From the NCBI GenBank assembly GCA_905250125.1, contig CAJNOL010000006.1, positions 428,308 to 492,307 on the forward strand: DNA of 64,000 nt, in the 5' to 3' direction. Below the pieces are notes generated by a model that was not told the origin of the DNA, did no database searches, and was given only the letters and a program-made list of their open reading frames with translations. Below are positions 1 through 10,253 of this stretch, piece after piece. The translations under genes and the position numbers were made by a program. Positions within the stretch are counted from its first letter, which is position 1, and the number at the start of each line of letters is the position of its first letter. The DNA is from Rotaria sordida (Eukaryota; Rotifera; Eurotatoria; Philodinida; Philodinidae).

Positions 1-2050
1 CAATCTTAAGATATTCTAGTTACGCTACTAGTTCATTGGCTTATGTCATCATTGATATAAATAAGCAATAATCCGATGAGATTCATTAAGTTCTTTTATT
101 TTGTATTGATTTACGTAATTTTCTGATTACGGTACTTTATGCCCCCCCCCCCCCTCAAAAAAGTTAGTTTTCGTCAGAATGGCCAAGATTGAGATAAATA
201 CATAGGAAGATAGCCTGTCATTTGCTCTTTCATAAACGATAAAAACTTTTCTTCGATACCTCCTTTTTCCCGAAATATTTTCAATATTTTTGACGACCCT
301 TCTTCGAAAAACCCAAAAATCTTTTTCTTGTTTTCTCAAAATGATGGTCGAATTACGTAATTCCACCAAAAGTCAATTATAATCCGATATAAAGTCAAAT
401 ATTTTTTTTTGTTGGAAAGAGCATCAAAAACTGCAGTGCCTATGAGGACCCTTTTTTTGATAAAGCTTTCCTATTATTATATTGAAAAGCGATTTTATAA
501 TATAAGCATCATTTTTTTTGAGAGATTTTTGAGTGATGGAATTTGTGAACCCTTTTTCTCTTATTAAAGATAAGAATTTTAAAAAAAGGGCCCTCATAGG
601 CACTGCATCCTGACATGCTCTTTCAAATGAAAAAACAATAAGCCATATTGAATGAACACCCATGAAGATTTTTTGGGGCTACGATAAGCTATTTTTCGAC
701 CCTTGTTTGGTTCATATCTACCTTATACATCAGGATAGGAGGTTGAAAATTTTACCATAGACGTACTTTTACACCTCCAACATATCCCCAAAGTTTCATG
801 CTATCTCGATGTTCCGGAGCTGAGATCGATTTTTGAGGGGGGGGGGGGGGCTTAAGAAGACATTTAGTACCGAATAGAAAGATTTACAGACAATGTAAAA
901 GAAAAAAAAAAGGACTTTCAAAACAGTAGAACTTGTTTTATCGAATATTACTATGAAGTTCATTATCTCAAGCAAAAACATCAACACATTGCGACCAAGC
1001 CACATTCACTAATATGTATTAAACATTTTTTAAATTTATATAAAAATCCGACTCATGTTTCATTTGATGAGAACTATGAGGATTCAGGCACAATTATTCG
1101 AATAAAACATACATTTCGATCAATATAATCAACATTTTCTATATTTTTCTTGATAAATGAAAACTGAATATCCATAATTAACCAATGAATTAATTTGTCA
1201 AGTACTTTGTGTTACATTATGAAAAATAATCTTTCCTTTTTCTTCTACAGTACTCTACTTTTCTATTTCAAAACACGATAATACATAAAGTTGTTTTTTT
1301 CCAATCAAATTCAATATAGAGATAATTTGAAAAAAAATATATAAATATCATACAAAAAAAAAAAGTTTAACTAATCTCAAAGAAAAAGAATACCATAAAA
1401 CCACAATTATACACGAATGTCTTTTTTTTTCACTTTTCTTTTAATAAGCATTTTTGTTATTAAGTATTTTTTTCTTCTTTAATTTTAGACTAGGATACAT
1501 TTATATGAATGACATATCTAAATTGGCAAATCTTGATTCATTTCCGAATCTCTTCATCAGTTGTTATTACCTTTTCTTTTCTTCTATTATGATGTCTAAA
1601 AAAATAATACTCTGGATTGATCTGATTTAATTATTTCTACTTGTAAAAGCATTGCATGCTATTCAAACATCATCCGTACTAATTAGAAAAGAGAGGACCA
1701 AAATACATCGACTTATATACTAAATCCCCCAATATGCTAACTAAAAATGTCGAACCGAATAAAAACTCCTCTTCTTCTTTTTTTTCTTTCCTCTTCAAAG
1801 CATATTAATACAAAATTAGCTCGAGAAAAAGAGGAAAAGAGAGAACAATTTTATCGTCCAATGAGGATCATGTTTTCTCGTTTCAATTTACAGTGCCAAT
1901 GAAATGCTTTCTCTCTTCTTTCTCATTTTGATTGCTTGCAATTTGTTATGGAAATTCTTGTCACTAGTATTACCAGTGAGACAAATACAAGAGAGAAAAA
2001 AAAATGTTGATGAGCATCTATTATCACTTGATTGAAATACAAACATAAAT
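1..2050. other. Non-coding flank upstream of BSX
   Basis: No coding exon was recognised on either strand; the open frames here are short and overlap low-complexity T/A runs. The stretch contains the palindromic repeat at about 130-872 and otherwise AT-rich sequence with many A or T homopolymers. The last few hundred bases before 2051 should hold the BSX promoter and 5' leader, but no specific promoter motif can be defended. Confidence 0.5.
130..872. mobile_element. Palindromic repeat with poly(C)/poly(G) in its terminal arms
   Basis: The ends are inverted copies. The left end reads CGGTACTTTATG followed by 13 C (142-154) and TCAAAAA. The right end is its reverse complement, with TTTTTGA, 14 G (837-850) and a terminal AGTACCG. 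An inner inverted pair lies at about 411-462 and 578-630, sharing GCAGTGCCTATGAGG and GAAAGAGCAT. The whole thus folds as a roughly 740 bp hairpin. No transposase is seen. Unlike other palindromes in this window, no clean TA flank is visible on both sides, so the exact ends are uncertain. It is probably a non-autonomous DNA element. Confidence 0.6.
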
Positions 2051-3260
2051 ATGACTACAACGATCAAGAGTAGTTTTTTGATTGATGATTTACTTTCTGC
2101 TTTTAAACGACCAACAACAACAACATCAGCAGCAGCACCAGTACCTATATCAATGCCATTAAATCCTCCTCCTCCTCCTCCTATTCCACCAAAAGAACAT
2201 ATTCCTGTATTACCAAATGATATAACACCAATATCACTTAATTTTTTTCAACCACCTAATCAATTTAATCAATATGCAGCTATTAAACCTGAATTACATC
2301 CATTCTTTTTTCATGGTATGTTAAAACAGAAGTAATCTCCAATGATAGGTAGAGTCATTCTCGTTAAAAAATCGACGGGTGGTCGTCATCTTCTCTTTTT
2401 CGTTTTTTTTTTTGCATGTCCACTAAGACGACAATAATGTTGTCGTTGAATGATGAGATGACTAATGAGTATGACGAATAGTTATTCTAATGAGAATATT
2501 TTACTAATCGGCTCAACATCTTTCTTTTTCTTTTTTTTCTTTCAATGAACATTGTCTAACTAGTGATCTACTCATAAAGTAATTATTTAATCAAAACGAA
2601 AAGTCGCACACCTGTTGAGTAAAAAAGAAAGGCGTGATTTCATCTCAAGGTCAGACAGGGCGTGTCTCATCGTCTAGCAAGTATATTACATCGATTGACC
2701 ATCTGTAATGTCTATCATTTTAGGTTTGAGTTTTCATGCCTATCTTAACAGTGAACATTCGCTCAAGCATTGTCGTCGACGCAAAGCTCGAACAGTGTTC
2801 AGTGATCATCAACTTAATGGTCTTGAAAAACGATTTGATGGACAAAAATATTTAAGTACACCAGAACGAGTCGAATTAGCTAATGCACTTAATCTATCGG
2901 AAGCACAGGTAAATAGAAATTTATATTATTTTTCTTCTTTTGAAAACTAAATAAACTAAGAATATTTATTATATATAATTTTTCATTTTTCATTTTTTCT
3001 TTTTTATTCGTTGATTTCATAACTTTAAGGTCAAAACATGGTAAGTTTAATGTAAAGTATTAATTAAAATATTAATTTCAATATAAATTAGGTTTCAAAA
3101 TCGTCGTATGAAACATAAAAAACAAGCTCGTCGACAATTACAAAATGCATCGGGTAGTCCTTTATCAGAAGGTGTCGATGAAGATGAATGTTGTGAGGAG
3201 AATGATATTGATGTTGTCAGTGATGATGAATGTTACAGCAATAATTCTTCTTCAAAATAA
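2051..3260 (+). CDS. BSX: Brain-specific homeobox transcription factor (BSX/Bsh-like)
   Basis: Four-exon model: 2051-2315, 2724-2908, 3030-3040 and 3092-3260, giving 209 aa. All junctions are GT-AG and phases agree (1, 0, 2). The homeodomain spans about residues 107-166 and carries [11 protein letters not shown] in helix 1, [11 protein letters not shown] in helix 2 and [14 protein letters not shown] in the recognition helix, with W48, F49, Q50, N51 and Thr47. This pattern is typical of BSX/BarH-type NK-like homeodomains, and the run from [11 protein letters not shown] to the end best matches BSX. The N-terminus is Pro/Ser/Thr-rich with a proline run (residues about 38-47); the C-terminus is acidic (DEDE, DVVSDDE). 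In animals the family is a nuclear DNA-binding regulator of neural fate, with hypothalamic roles in vertebrates. Exon 3 is an 11-nt microexon inside the recognition helix. Family assignment is firm; the start is the first ATG in the open frame. Confidence 0.9.
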
Positions 3261-3544
3261 AAAAAACCTAAATAACTTCTATCATCAGACATGGGCGTCA
3301 CGTACATTTTTTTTTCTATACTCTCTTCAAGTTCAATCCAATCAGCGGGAGGTGCATCGAATAGAAACAATTAGACAAAAAAAAAAAACTAGAAGAGGAA
3401 GAGTGTATACATGAGTGAATGATGATTGAATTGGGAACAAGACAAAGTACTAGAAACATATGTCACTAACCAAAAAACAATACAACGATAATTTGCACAT
3501 CTATTTATTCATTATTCAATGAAGGACAAAAAGAAAAAGAAAGT

Positions 3545-4080
3545 GTTGAAAATATGCAATTGTTGATTTGTTATTTTTGTTTTTGTTCGATTTATCCATT
3601 AACTAAATTAAAAAGTGATTTCATATCACTAGCATTTAATGAATTTCAATCACCATTGTCTTGTGCACGATTAATTAATTTTATTGCTAATTGTAAATTA
3701 TTTGATGATAATGATGATGAGGATAAGAAGTATTCTACTATAGCCAATTTATTAAATGAATTAGAATTTTTTTTTCTTTATTTGAATCTTCTGATAAGAA
3801 TTTATTGAGTCATTTGTTAAAACTTTGACAAAATGAGGATTCTTCGATAGTGATAGTAATCGTACTTGTTTAATGATTGCTCAATAAGAAACTACGAGCA
3901 TAATATCTTTCAACAGATAATGTTGTTGCTCTTGTGAACAACATTGTCATTGATAATACTATAAAAAAAATGGTTCAAAATTTAATATGATAGACACAAT
4001 TCACTTCGAGTTTGGAAGATTTCTTATTTGTTACTGAAGCTATAGAAATGAATGCACTTTTTAAAAATTTTTCGTACATT
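3545..4080 (+). pseudogene. Decayed coding-like sequence of unknown family
   Basis: From 3554 the frame reads as ordinary protein (for example SPLSCARLINFIANCK and STIANLLNELEF), in codons like those of neighbouring genes. It is then disrupted at a T-run near 3768-3777. The sense reading continues in another frame (LFESSDKNLLSHLLKL, then a stop), and further fragments such as VVALVNNIVIDNTIKKM and SLEDFLFVTEAIEMNALF follow after stops. No splice arrangement removes all the stops. I do not recognise the family. The likeliest reading is a degenerated gene copy, which would fit the degenerate tetraploidy known in bdelloids. An unrecognised gene with unusual introns is possible. Confidence 0.4.
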
Positions 4081-6534
4081 TCTATCGGATAATATTATCA
4101 TTTCAGATAAATTTTGAATGAATAGGCACTATGACGTTTCTTCGGTTACGAGTAATGAAAAGACACAGTCAAATCCACAATGCTTTATACTAGACGATAT
4201 TAATGGGAGAAGAAAATAAAATATGTATATATATATATACATAACACACATACATTCGACAAAAACAATTTTTTTTTTTTGGTATCCAGAATGCATGCCA
4301 ACAGGTAATGCGATGATTGTTACAAGTAGCACTATTATTTATTCTTCTATCGAATACATAAGAACTATAAAAACTTATATCCTCTTTCCAAGCCTAATTT
4401 TCGGAGTAATTTACAACCCAGTGACTGTCTTAATTGCCCATAATTTTCGTCAATAGATCAATCATATTGTTGAATTGACTAATATTTAATATGAAATAGA
4501 ACTGTGTACATATTATAAGAATTATTTTATTGAATTCTTTGTATTGAAATAAAAAAAGACCAAACCGAATAATATATTTCAGAAATATTAAATAAACGAA
4601 ATAAAAAAAAAAACTATTATAAATTTTCTTGCTCTCAAACGTACTCATAATCCAACAGCAACGCCATCATAAGTATAATGGAACATTCAAGCTAAACAAT
4701 TCTATATGTAAAATGAGTTTTCGTCGTACAGCAAATTAGAAAACAGAGAAAAAATACCAACATGGAAAAACAAAAAAGTATAGCTTAGTATTTCTTATTT
4801 TATTGAGTGAAAAACTAGATAATACTATATATTTATGACTTGTTTATACTATTGATAATAATATTGAAATATATGATAAACTTTTATTATTAATGAATTT
4901 CTACTAGTTTTAACTATTTGTTTTCAATATCAAATTCTAATTATTGGTCTGTCATGTTTAAATCAAAATCTTTCTCTTAATTCTAATGTAACATTTTCTT
5001 TTGAAAAACAATTTAATTGTGTACCTAAACATAAAATCTTACATTTCATTGAAATATTTTATTTTTAACTCTTTTACTATGTTACTTTATTTCAACAATA
5101 GACATTCATATATTTATAAGTTTTTTAATAACAATTAAACCTTAACGGATAAGTATTCTATAATACTTATACATATCACTATGTACGTCATCAATAATAT
5201 CAACAAATTATTTTGTTATTTTAAGTGTTGGTATGATTGATGACATAGAACCAAAATCAATATGTTTTAGATGATCTTCATCATCGAATAACATATTTTC
5301 ATTATGTCTTAAAAAAAGAATATTTAGATTTTTGACTCATTCTTATTTTTTTCATTATTTAAACTAACTGATCTTTTGTAATTGGTAACAGATAATTTAA
5401 TAAGCAGAACAATTTAGTACAAAATTATGCATAGTTATTAAAAACTGTTTACTTCTTTCATTACTTAGTTCAGGTAAAAAATTAATTTCATAATAATAAT
5501 TTAGAAGTTTCTTTTTGATTTAATAAAGAGAAACTACGTTTAGAATTACTAAATGACGCAAATGAATTATAAAATGATTTTAAAAAACTGAATTATGAAA
5601 TAATGCAGTTTTTATTAATCTGTATCAATAGTTACGGTAGGATCTATCGGGATCTATCAGAGTGTGGATATGAGTGAAGATACACTCACATCACTGTTAA
5701 CAGCGTTAGACGCTTGTAGATTCTTTAAATAAGTCTCTTCTATAACATATAGAAATTTTGAATTATGTTAAAGTTCATTGGCGTCATAAATTCGACAGAT
5801 TCTTTTGAACTGAATAAAAAAGAAAACTGTTAGCACAATCCCTGTGAAATTAAAGCGTGAAACACGATATAGCTGTTATTCGCACTTTCAAGGAGAGGAT
5901 TGCGAAGATGTCTCTCACGATCTATGATGGATCGCCAGTAGAGCCCGTCAGATTGATTCCAGCCGATCCGGGTCTGAAGACTTTGGATCCGATGATCTTT
6001 AGTCACCAAGGTATTTGTCACGGTCTGTAAGGGGAGCGGGTCCAAATTTCTACCTCTATACTTTAACAATCCTATAAGATCATATGTCACAAAATAACTA
6101 TAGAAACAGTGCATACATTTGAGTCAAATAAACTTGGATGTTTTTGAAATAAATGCTCATTTGTAGACGCAGTTATTATTAGCAGTAGATTATCTTGATT
6201 GGGGATCAAGCAGTTAGTGTTGTTGATAATTTATTTTTACTATCAGTTAGATTTACTCTATCAAATGCTATTCGAGTAATAATAGATTGAGGTATATTAT
6301 TATTATTCTTTACTGGTAAAAGTTTTTGAACATTTCTAAGAAAGAACGTTATCTTGAAAATGAATACTGAAGATTTATTTTCAGTATACTTAGTATCTGG
6401 AAAAGGTTTTGAATTGAAATCAATTGATTTTGCGAGCATCTTGATTTTATTTAAGATAAAAGAAGAAAAGAAAACTAACAAATGACAGTACGTAACAAAG
6501 TCAATGTTCTATTTTATTTTATTTTTTTTTTCTT
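4081..6534. other. Non-coding stretch between BSX and PSMD3
   Basis: AT-rich sequence with a short (TA)n run near 4223-4241. Coding-like scraps continue: around 5530-5605 the plus strand reads KLRLELLNDANEL, a stop, then FKKLNYEIMQ, which resembles a coiled-coil relic. A patch at about 5870-6060 is visibly richer in G and C than its surroundings. No intact gene is supported. Confidence 0.4.
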
Positions 6535-9500
6535 TTAAAAATCATCTTCATCATCAGCCATTTCTTTTGCATATTCTAATTCTTCTTGTTCACGTTCTCG
6601 TCGTTCCTGGAAAAGAAAACAAAACCATTTTCAAAACAATTGAAACAAAAATAATGGAAATTAATCTTACTTGAGCTGTTTCTAAATCTTCATTATATTT
6701 CTTTGGTGGATAGCGCATTGCTTTAACTGCTTCATTATGAACTTTAAGGCAAAATTCAATACGTTGATGGAATGCATTCATTGGTTCACGTGTTGTATAA
6801 ACATCAATAACTTCACGTGATTGTACGTAACCTTGTTCATGATCTATACTTGCTTCTATTACTCCATCACGTATAGCCTAAAAAATTTTTGAAGTTATTC
6901 TTAGATAGTTTAATGAAATATTATTTGAATTTATATAAAAATTCATGAGATCTTTCAAAATATTGATCAGTTCATTAACAATGCATTCTACATTGATTGT
7001 AAGACGAAAAATAATTGTATAAGTTTTTCTAACCATAAAGAGTATCCCATAACAACTGAGAATAAATTATGAATAACGTTTTTCATGCTTTTTCTTCATG
7101 TTGAAGAGTGAAATTTTTATCTTTTCAAAGTTTCAGCTTTCTAGCTTAAACTAATAACAAACTGCATGGTTAAGATTGATATACATGAATTTTCGTATTT
7201 GTTTTTTTAATGAAATCTTCATTTTCGTATGATGAAAAGATTTTGTACAAAACAATTTTTTGCAAAAATGCAAATTATAAAAAAACTCAATGTGTATAAA
7301 CATACTCTGAATTGTTTTCTATGACACGCTATAATTGATAAGATATTTCGTTCGTCATTTTTGCACATTTTTATTTCGAAGGTTTCTTTCATTCTTTTGC
7401 AATTTATTTTTCTAATGGATAATGATGTATCAAATACTTTTTCGCGAACGTTTTCTTTCAGTACACATTACATATTTTTTACTCTTTCCCCTATATATTA
7501 TCAAATTGACCATCACTATCTATTGAAAAATCTTTTCTCTATTCGCAACTGATGAATATTTAAGATAAAATTTGTCATGAAATCTGAACAATTCTAGATA
7601 TCAATATATTCTTGTATAGATAAAAACAAACTTATGAAGGAACCTTTTGAGTTACCTTCTTCCAATATCAATGATTTTTGGCCTATAGGTACTTGACTAA
7701 ACTATCGAACTTTTAACATGTCTATTTTCTAGTGACCTCAGATTTTCGGGAAAGTCGTATTTGCGAATTTTAATCTGGAACTTTGTGTATATGGAGAACT
7801 CAGCTAGAGCAAGTTCCATAAAAAAATTCAGAAGTTTTAAACAAAGTCTTTTCGAGATATAGACTCTTTTCCATGGATAGTGTGTATACAACATACAATT
7901 TTTGTAAGCTTCATATCTCAAAGAGACTTTGCTGGAAACTTGTGAATATTTTTAATGGATGATAATGTAGCTGAGCTCTTTGTATGTACAAAGTTTAACA
8001 TCAAAATTCAAAAGCTTAGTTAAATCTCAAAAGAAACTTAAATCTTTTTAGGGTGGGTTTTTGCTTGCTAGAACACTATTTAGTATCTATAGGCAAAAAA
8101 TCATTGAACTTAGAAGAGGACGGTTGAAGAAGTTCCCTCGTAAGTAGTAAAAGTATTATAAAAATCTAGTACGAAAATTCATGTATTTCGGTATTAGTTT
8201 AAGCTAGAACGCTGAAACTTAGAAAAATTAAAGATATTGGTTCGATATGCATGTAATAAAAATTTTAACTTTCTACATCAAGAAAAAAGTATGAAAAATA
8301 TTATTGACAGTTTATTCTTAGCTATTATGAGACACCCTTTAATATTTCATTACAGGAGTGAGGTTAGATGAATACTCATATCTCATCCTTAGGTAAAATA
8401 TTTTCATATCTTCTCAAGATAGTTATTAACTTCCTTCAAATACGTAACAAAATTTTATGTTTTTGCTTTAATTATGTATGTCTTTAGCGAATTGATGATA
8501 AGACTTACTTTAGCTACAATATATTCAGCATCTTCTGGTGAATCAAGTTGTAATTTTTGAGCAACATCAGAAAATGATATTTTAGCATAAGATAAACTAA
8601 TCATTTTAATGCCTGTTTTAATAACATTATGTCGTAATCTAATATAATTCAAAATACAAAAAAAAGCAAAGAATTCATTTTTAGAAAAAAATTCTCTAAC
8701 TAACCGAATAATAAGTGACCAAGTTTTTTCTTGTTGAAATCGTTCAGAAAATGTTTCAAGAACTTCTTTAAATCGACTTAAATCTCCCGCACGAACAGCT
8801 AAAAAATACAATGAATACATAAAAATCAATCTAAACTACTTTCACTGTACCTAATGTCAATTGATAATATGGATCTAATGAACGTTTAAGTTGAGGATTT
8901 TTAAACGTTGCCTTATCAGGAATATCACCCAGTAACAATTCAACCGTTACAAGAAATTTATGCGCCTAAAAAACAAAGAATATTTCAATAATGTATTTTC
9001 TTTTTTCATTCTGATCATTTACATTTTGTCGAAAACCAATAGCCGTTTGTTGCGGTGCTTTTCGAATAGCTGTTAATAAATGTTGATGAGCTTTTGTATA
9101 CTCTAATTGCATTGCACGTATACGACCTATAAAATTGATATTTCTTTTCTTTTTTTTTTTTTCTCTAAAAATTATCTTAAATCTTTACCAAGATAATAAA
9201 GATATCGTGCCCATTCATTATTTGATGCATGATCAGGAAAAACCGATTTAAGTACAAGTTTTTGTGCTTGACTATATAAATTATAATGAAGATAATTTCT
9301 TAATAATAAATTAATTAATACAGCTGTTCCTTCAAAATCATTTCTTAATGTTGCTGTACGTAATCGACTATGTAAAAATCTAAATAGAAGATGTATTTTA
9401 AAAAAATATTCTATATATTTATCAGAAACACATACGGTCGAATTGTATCAAGCATATTATTTAATTCAAATATACGTGCATAATAAAAATAACATTTAGC

Positions 9501-10253
9501 TGATAGTAAATCAAGTGTACGACGATTAAGTACACTTGTTTTATCAACTAAACGTTTCGCACAATCAAGAGCCTAAACATTTAATAAGTTTCATTAAAAT
9601 AATGTAAATCAATAGGCCTTTTTCTTTACCGTTTTTAATGCATTTCGATCAATTAAAAAGAGAAGAACAATTAGATGTATGTATAAATCAACTTCCGGTA
9701 ATGAAGCAGCACGTCCTCGAGATGTTTGAGGACGAGATACAGATTGTTTTTCATTAGTAGCTGGTGCTGGTGAATTACTTATTTTTTCCATATCAACATC
9801 CATTGGCTAAATGAATAAAAGATTCAATGTTTTATTTATATTATTTTGAAATATTAACCTGAGAGATTGATTGTGCAAATCCAAGAAGAATTTCACGTTC
9901 AGTTGAATTTGAACCATAATAAAATAAAATAAGACGACGAAGAACATCTTCATTTAAACGTTTTCGTGTTGATGCAAGTCCACGTAATACACGAAGAATA
10001 AAACGAGGTTCTTTAGAATTTACTGCTTTTTCTATTGTACGCACTTGTTCTTTAATATCTATTTATTGAAGAGAATGAGTTAAGTTTAAAAAAAAATAAA
10101 ATAATAATAATAAAAAAAAACAAAAATCAAACCATCAAATGTTAAAGTATTTGCATCTTTTTTTTCATCTTTTGATATTGTTGTTGTGCCAGTTGGATTC
10201 GATCCATTTGATGGATCAACTTCTTTCATTTCAATATCGTGTAATTCAACCAT
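6535..10253 (-). CDS. PSMD3: 26S proteasome non-ATPase regulatory subunit 3 (RPN3)
   Basis: Eleven exons in transcript order: 10133-10253, 9859-10058, 9630-9806, 9436-9572, 9189-9379, 9023-9126, 8851-8965, 8705-8798, 8521-8638, 6671-6877 and 6535-6606. Together they give 1536 nt, or 511 aa, against about 530 in vertebrates. Diagnostic stretches are [19 protein letters not shown] near the N-terminus, [34 protein letters not shown], the PCI/winged-helix part around [18 protein letters not shown], and the C-terminal [19 protein letters not shown] with an acidic tail ending DDEDDF. RPN3 is a lid scaffold subunit of the 19S particle, in nucleus and cytosol. Introns are 50-100 nt except intron 9 (6878-8520, 1643 nt), which holds a palindromic element. 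Intron 8 (8639-8704) is 66 nt, in frame and stop-free. The start is the only ATG giving the conserved acidic N-terminus. Confidence 0.95.
7038..8339. mobile_element. 1.3 kb TA-flanked palindromic element in PSMD3 intron 9
   Basis: The two halves are diverged inverted copies centred near 7895. The left end begins AAGAGTATCCCATAA and the right end, reverse-complemented, begins AAGGGTGTCTCATAA. The block at 7122-7150 (AGTTTCAGCTTTCTAGCTTA and following) recurs inverted at 8196-8223 with one mismatch in about 28. Further arm matches are 7640-7700 with about 8085-8145, and 7770-7860 with about 7930-8020. TA dinucleotides lie immediately outside (7036-7037 and 8340-8341), as expected for Tc1/mariner-type insertion. 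There is no transposase. The left arm carries about 430 bp (7200-7630) with no counterpart on the right. Ends were placed using the TA rule, so they are inferred. Confidence 0.72.

Noticed and set aside
4223-4241. (TA)n and other simple repeats as functional elements
   Set aside because: Ordinary microsatellite variation in AT-rich DNA.
5860-6060. tRNA or rRNA fragment in the GC-rich patch
   Set aside because: No cloverleaf with a T-loop GTTCRA and matching acceptor stem could be drawn, and no rRNA-like core was recognised.
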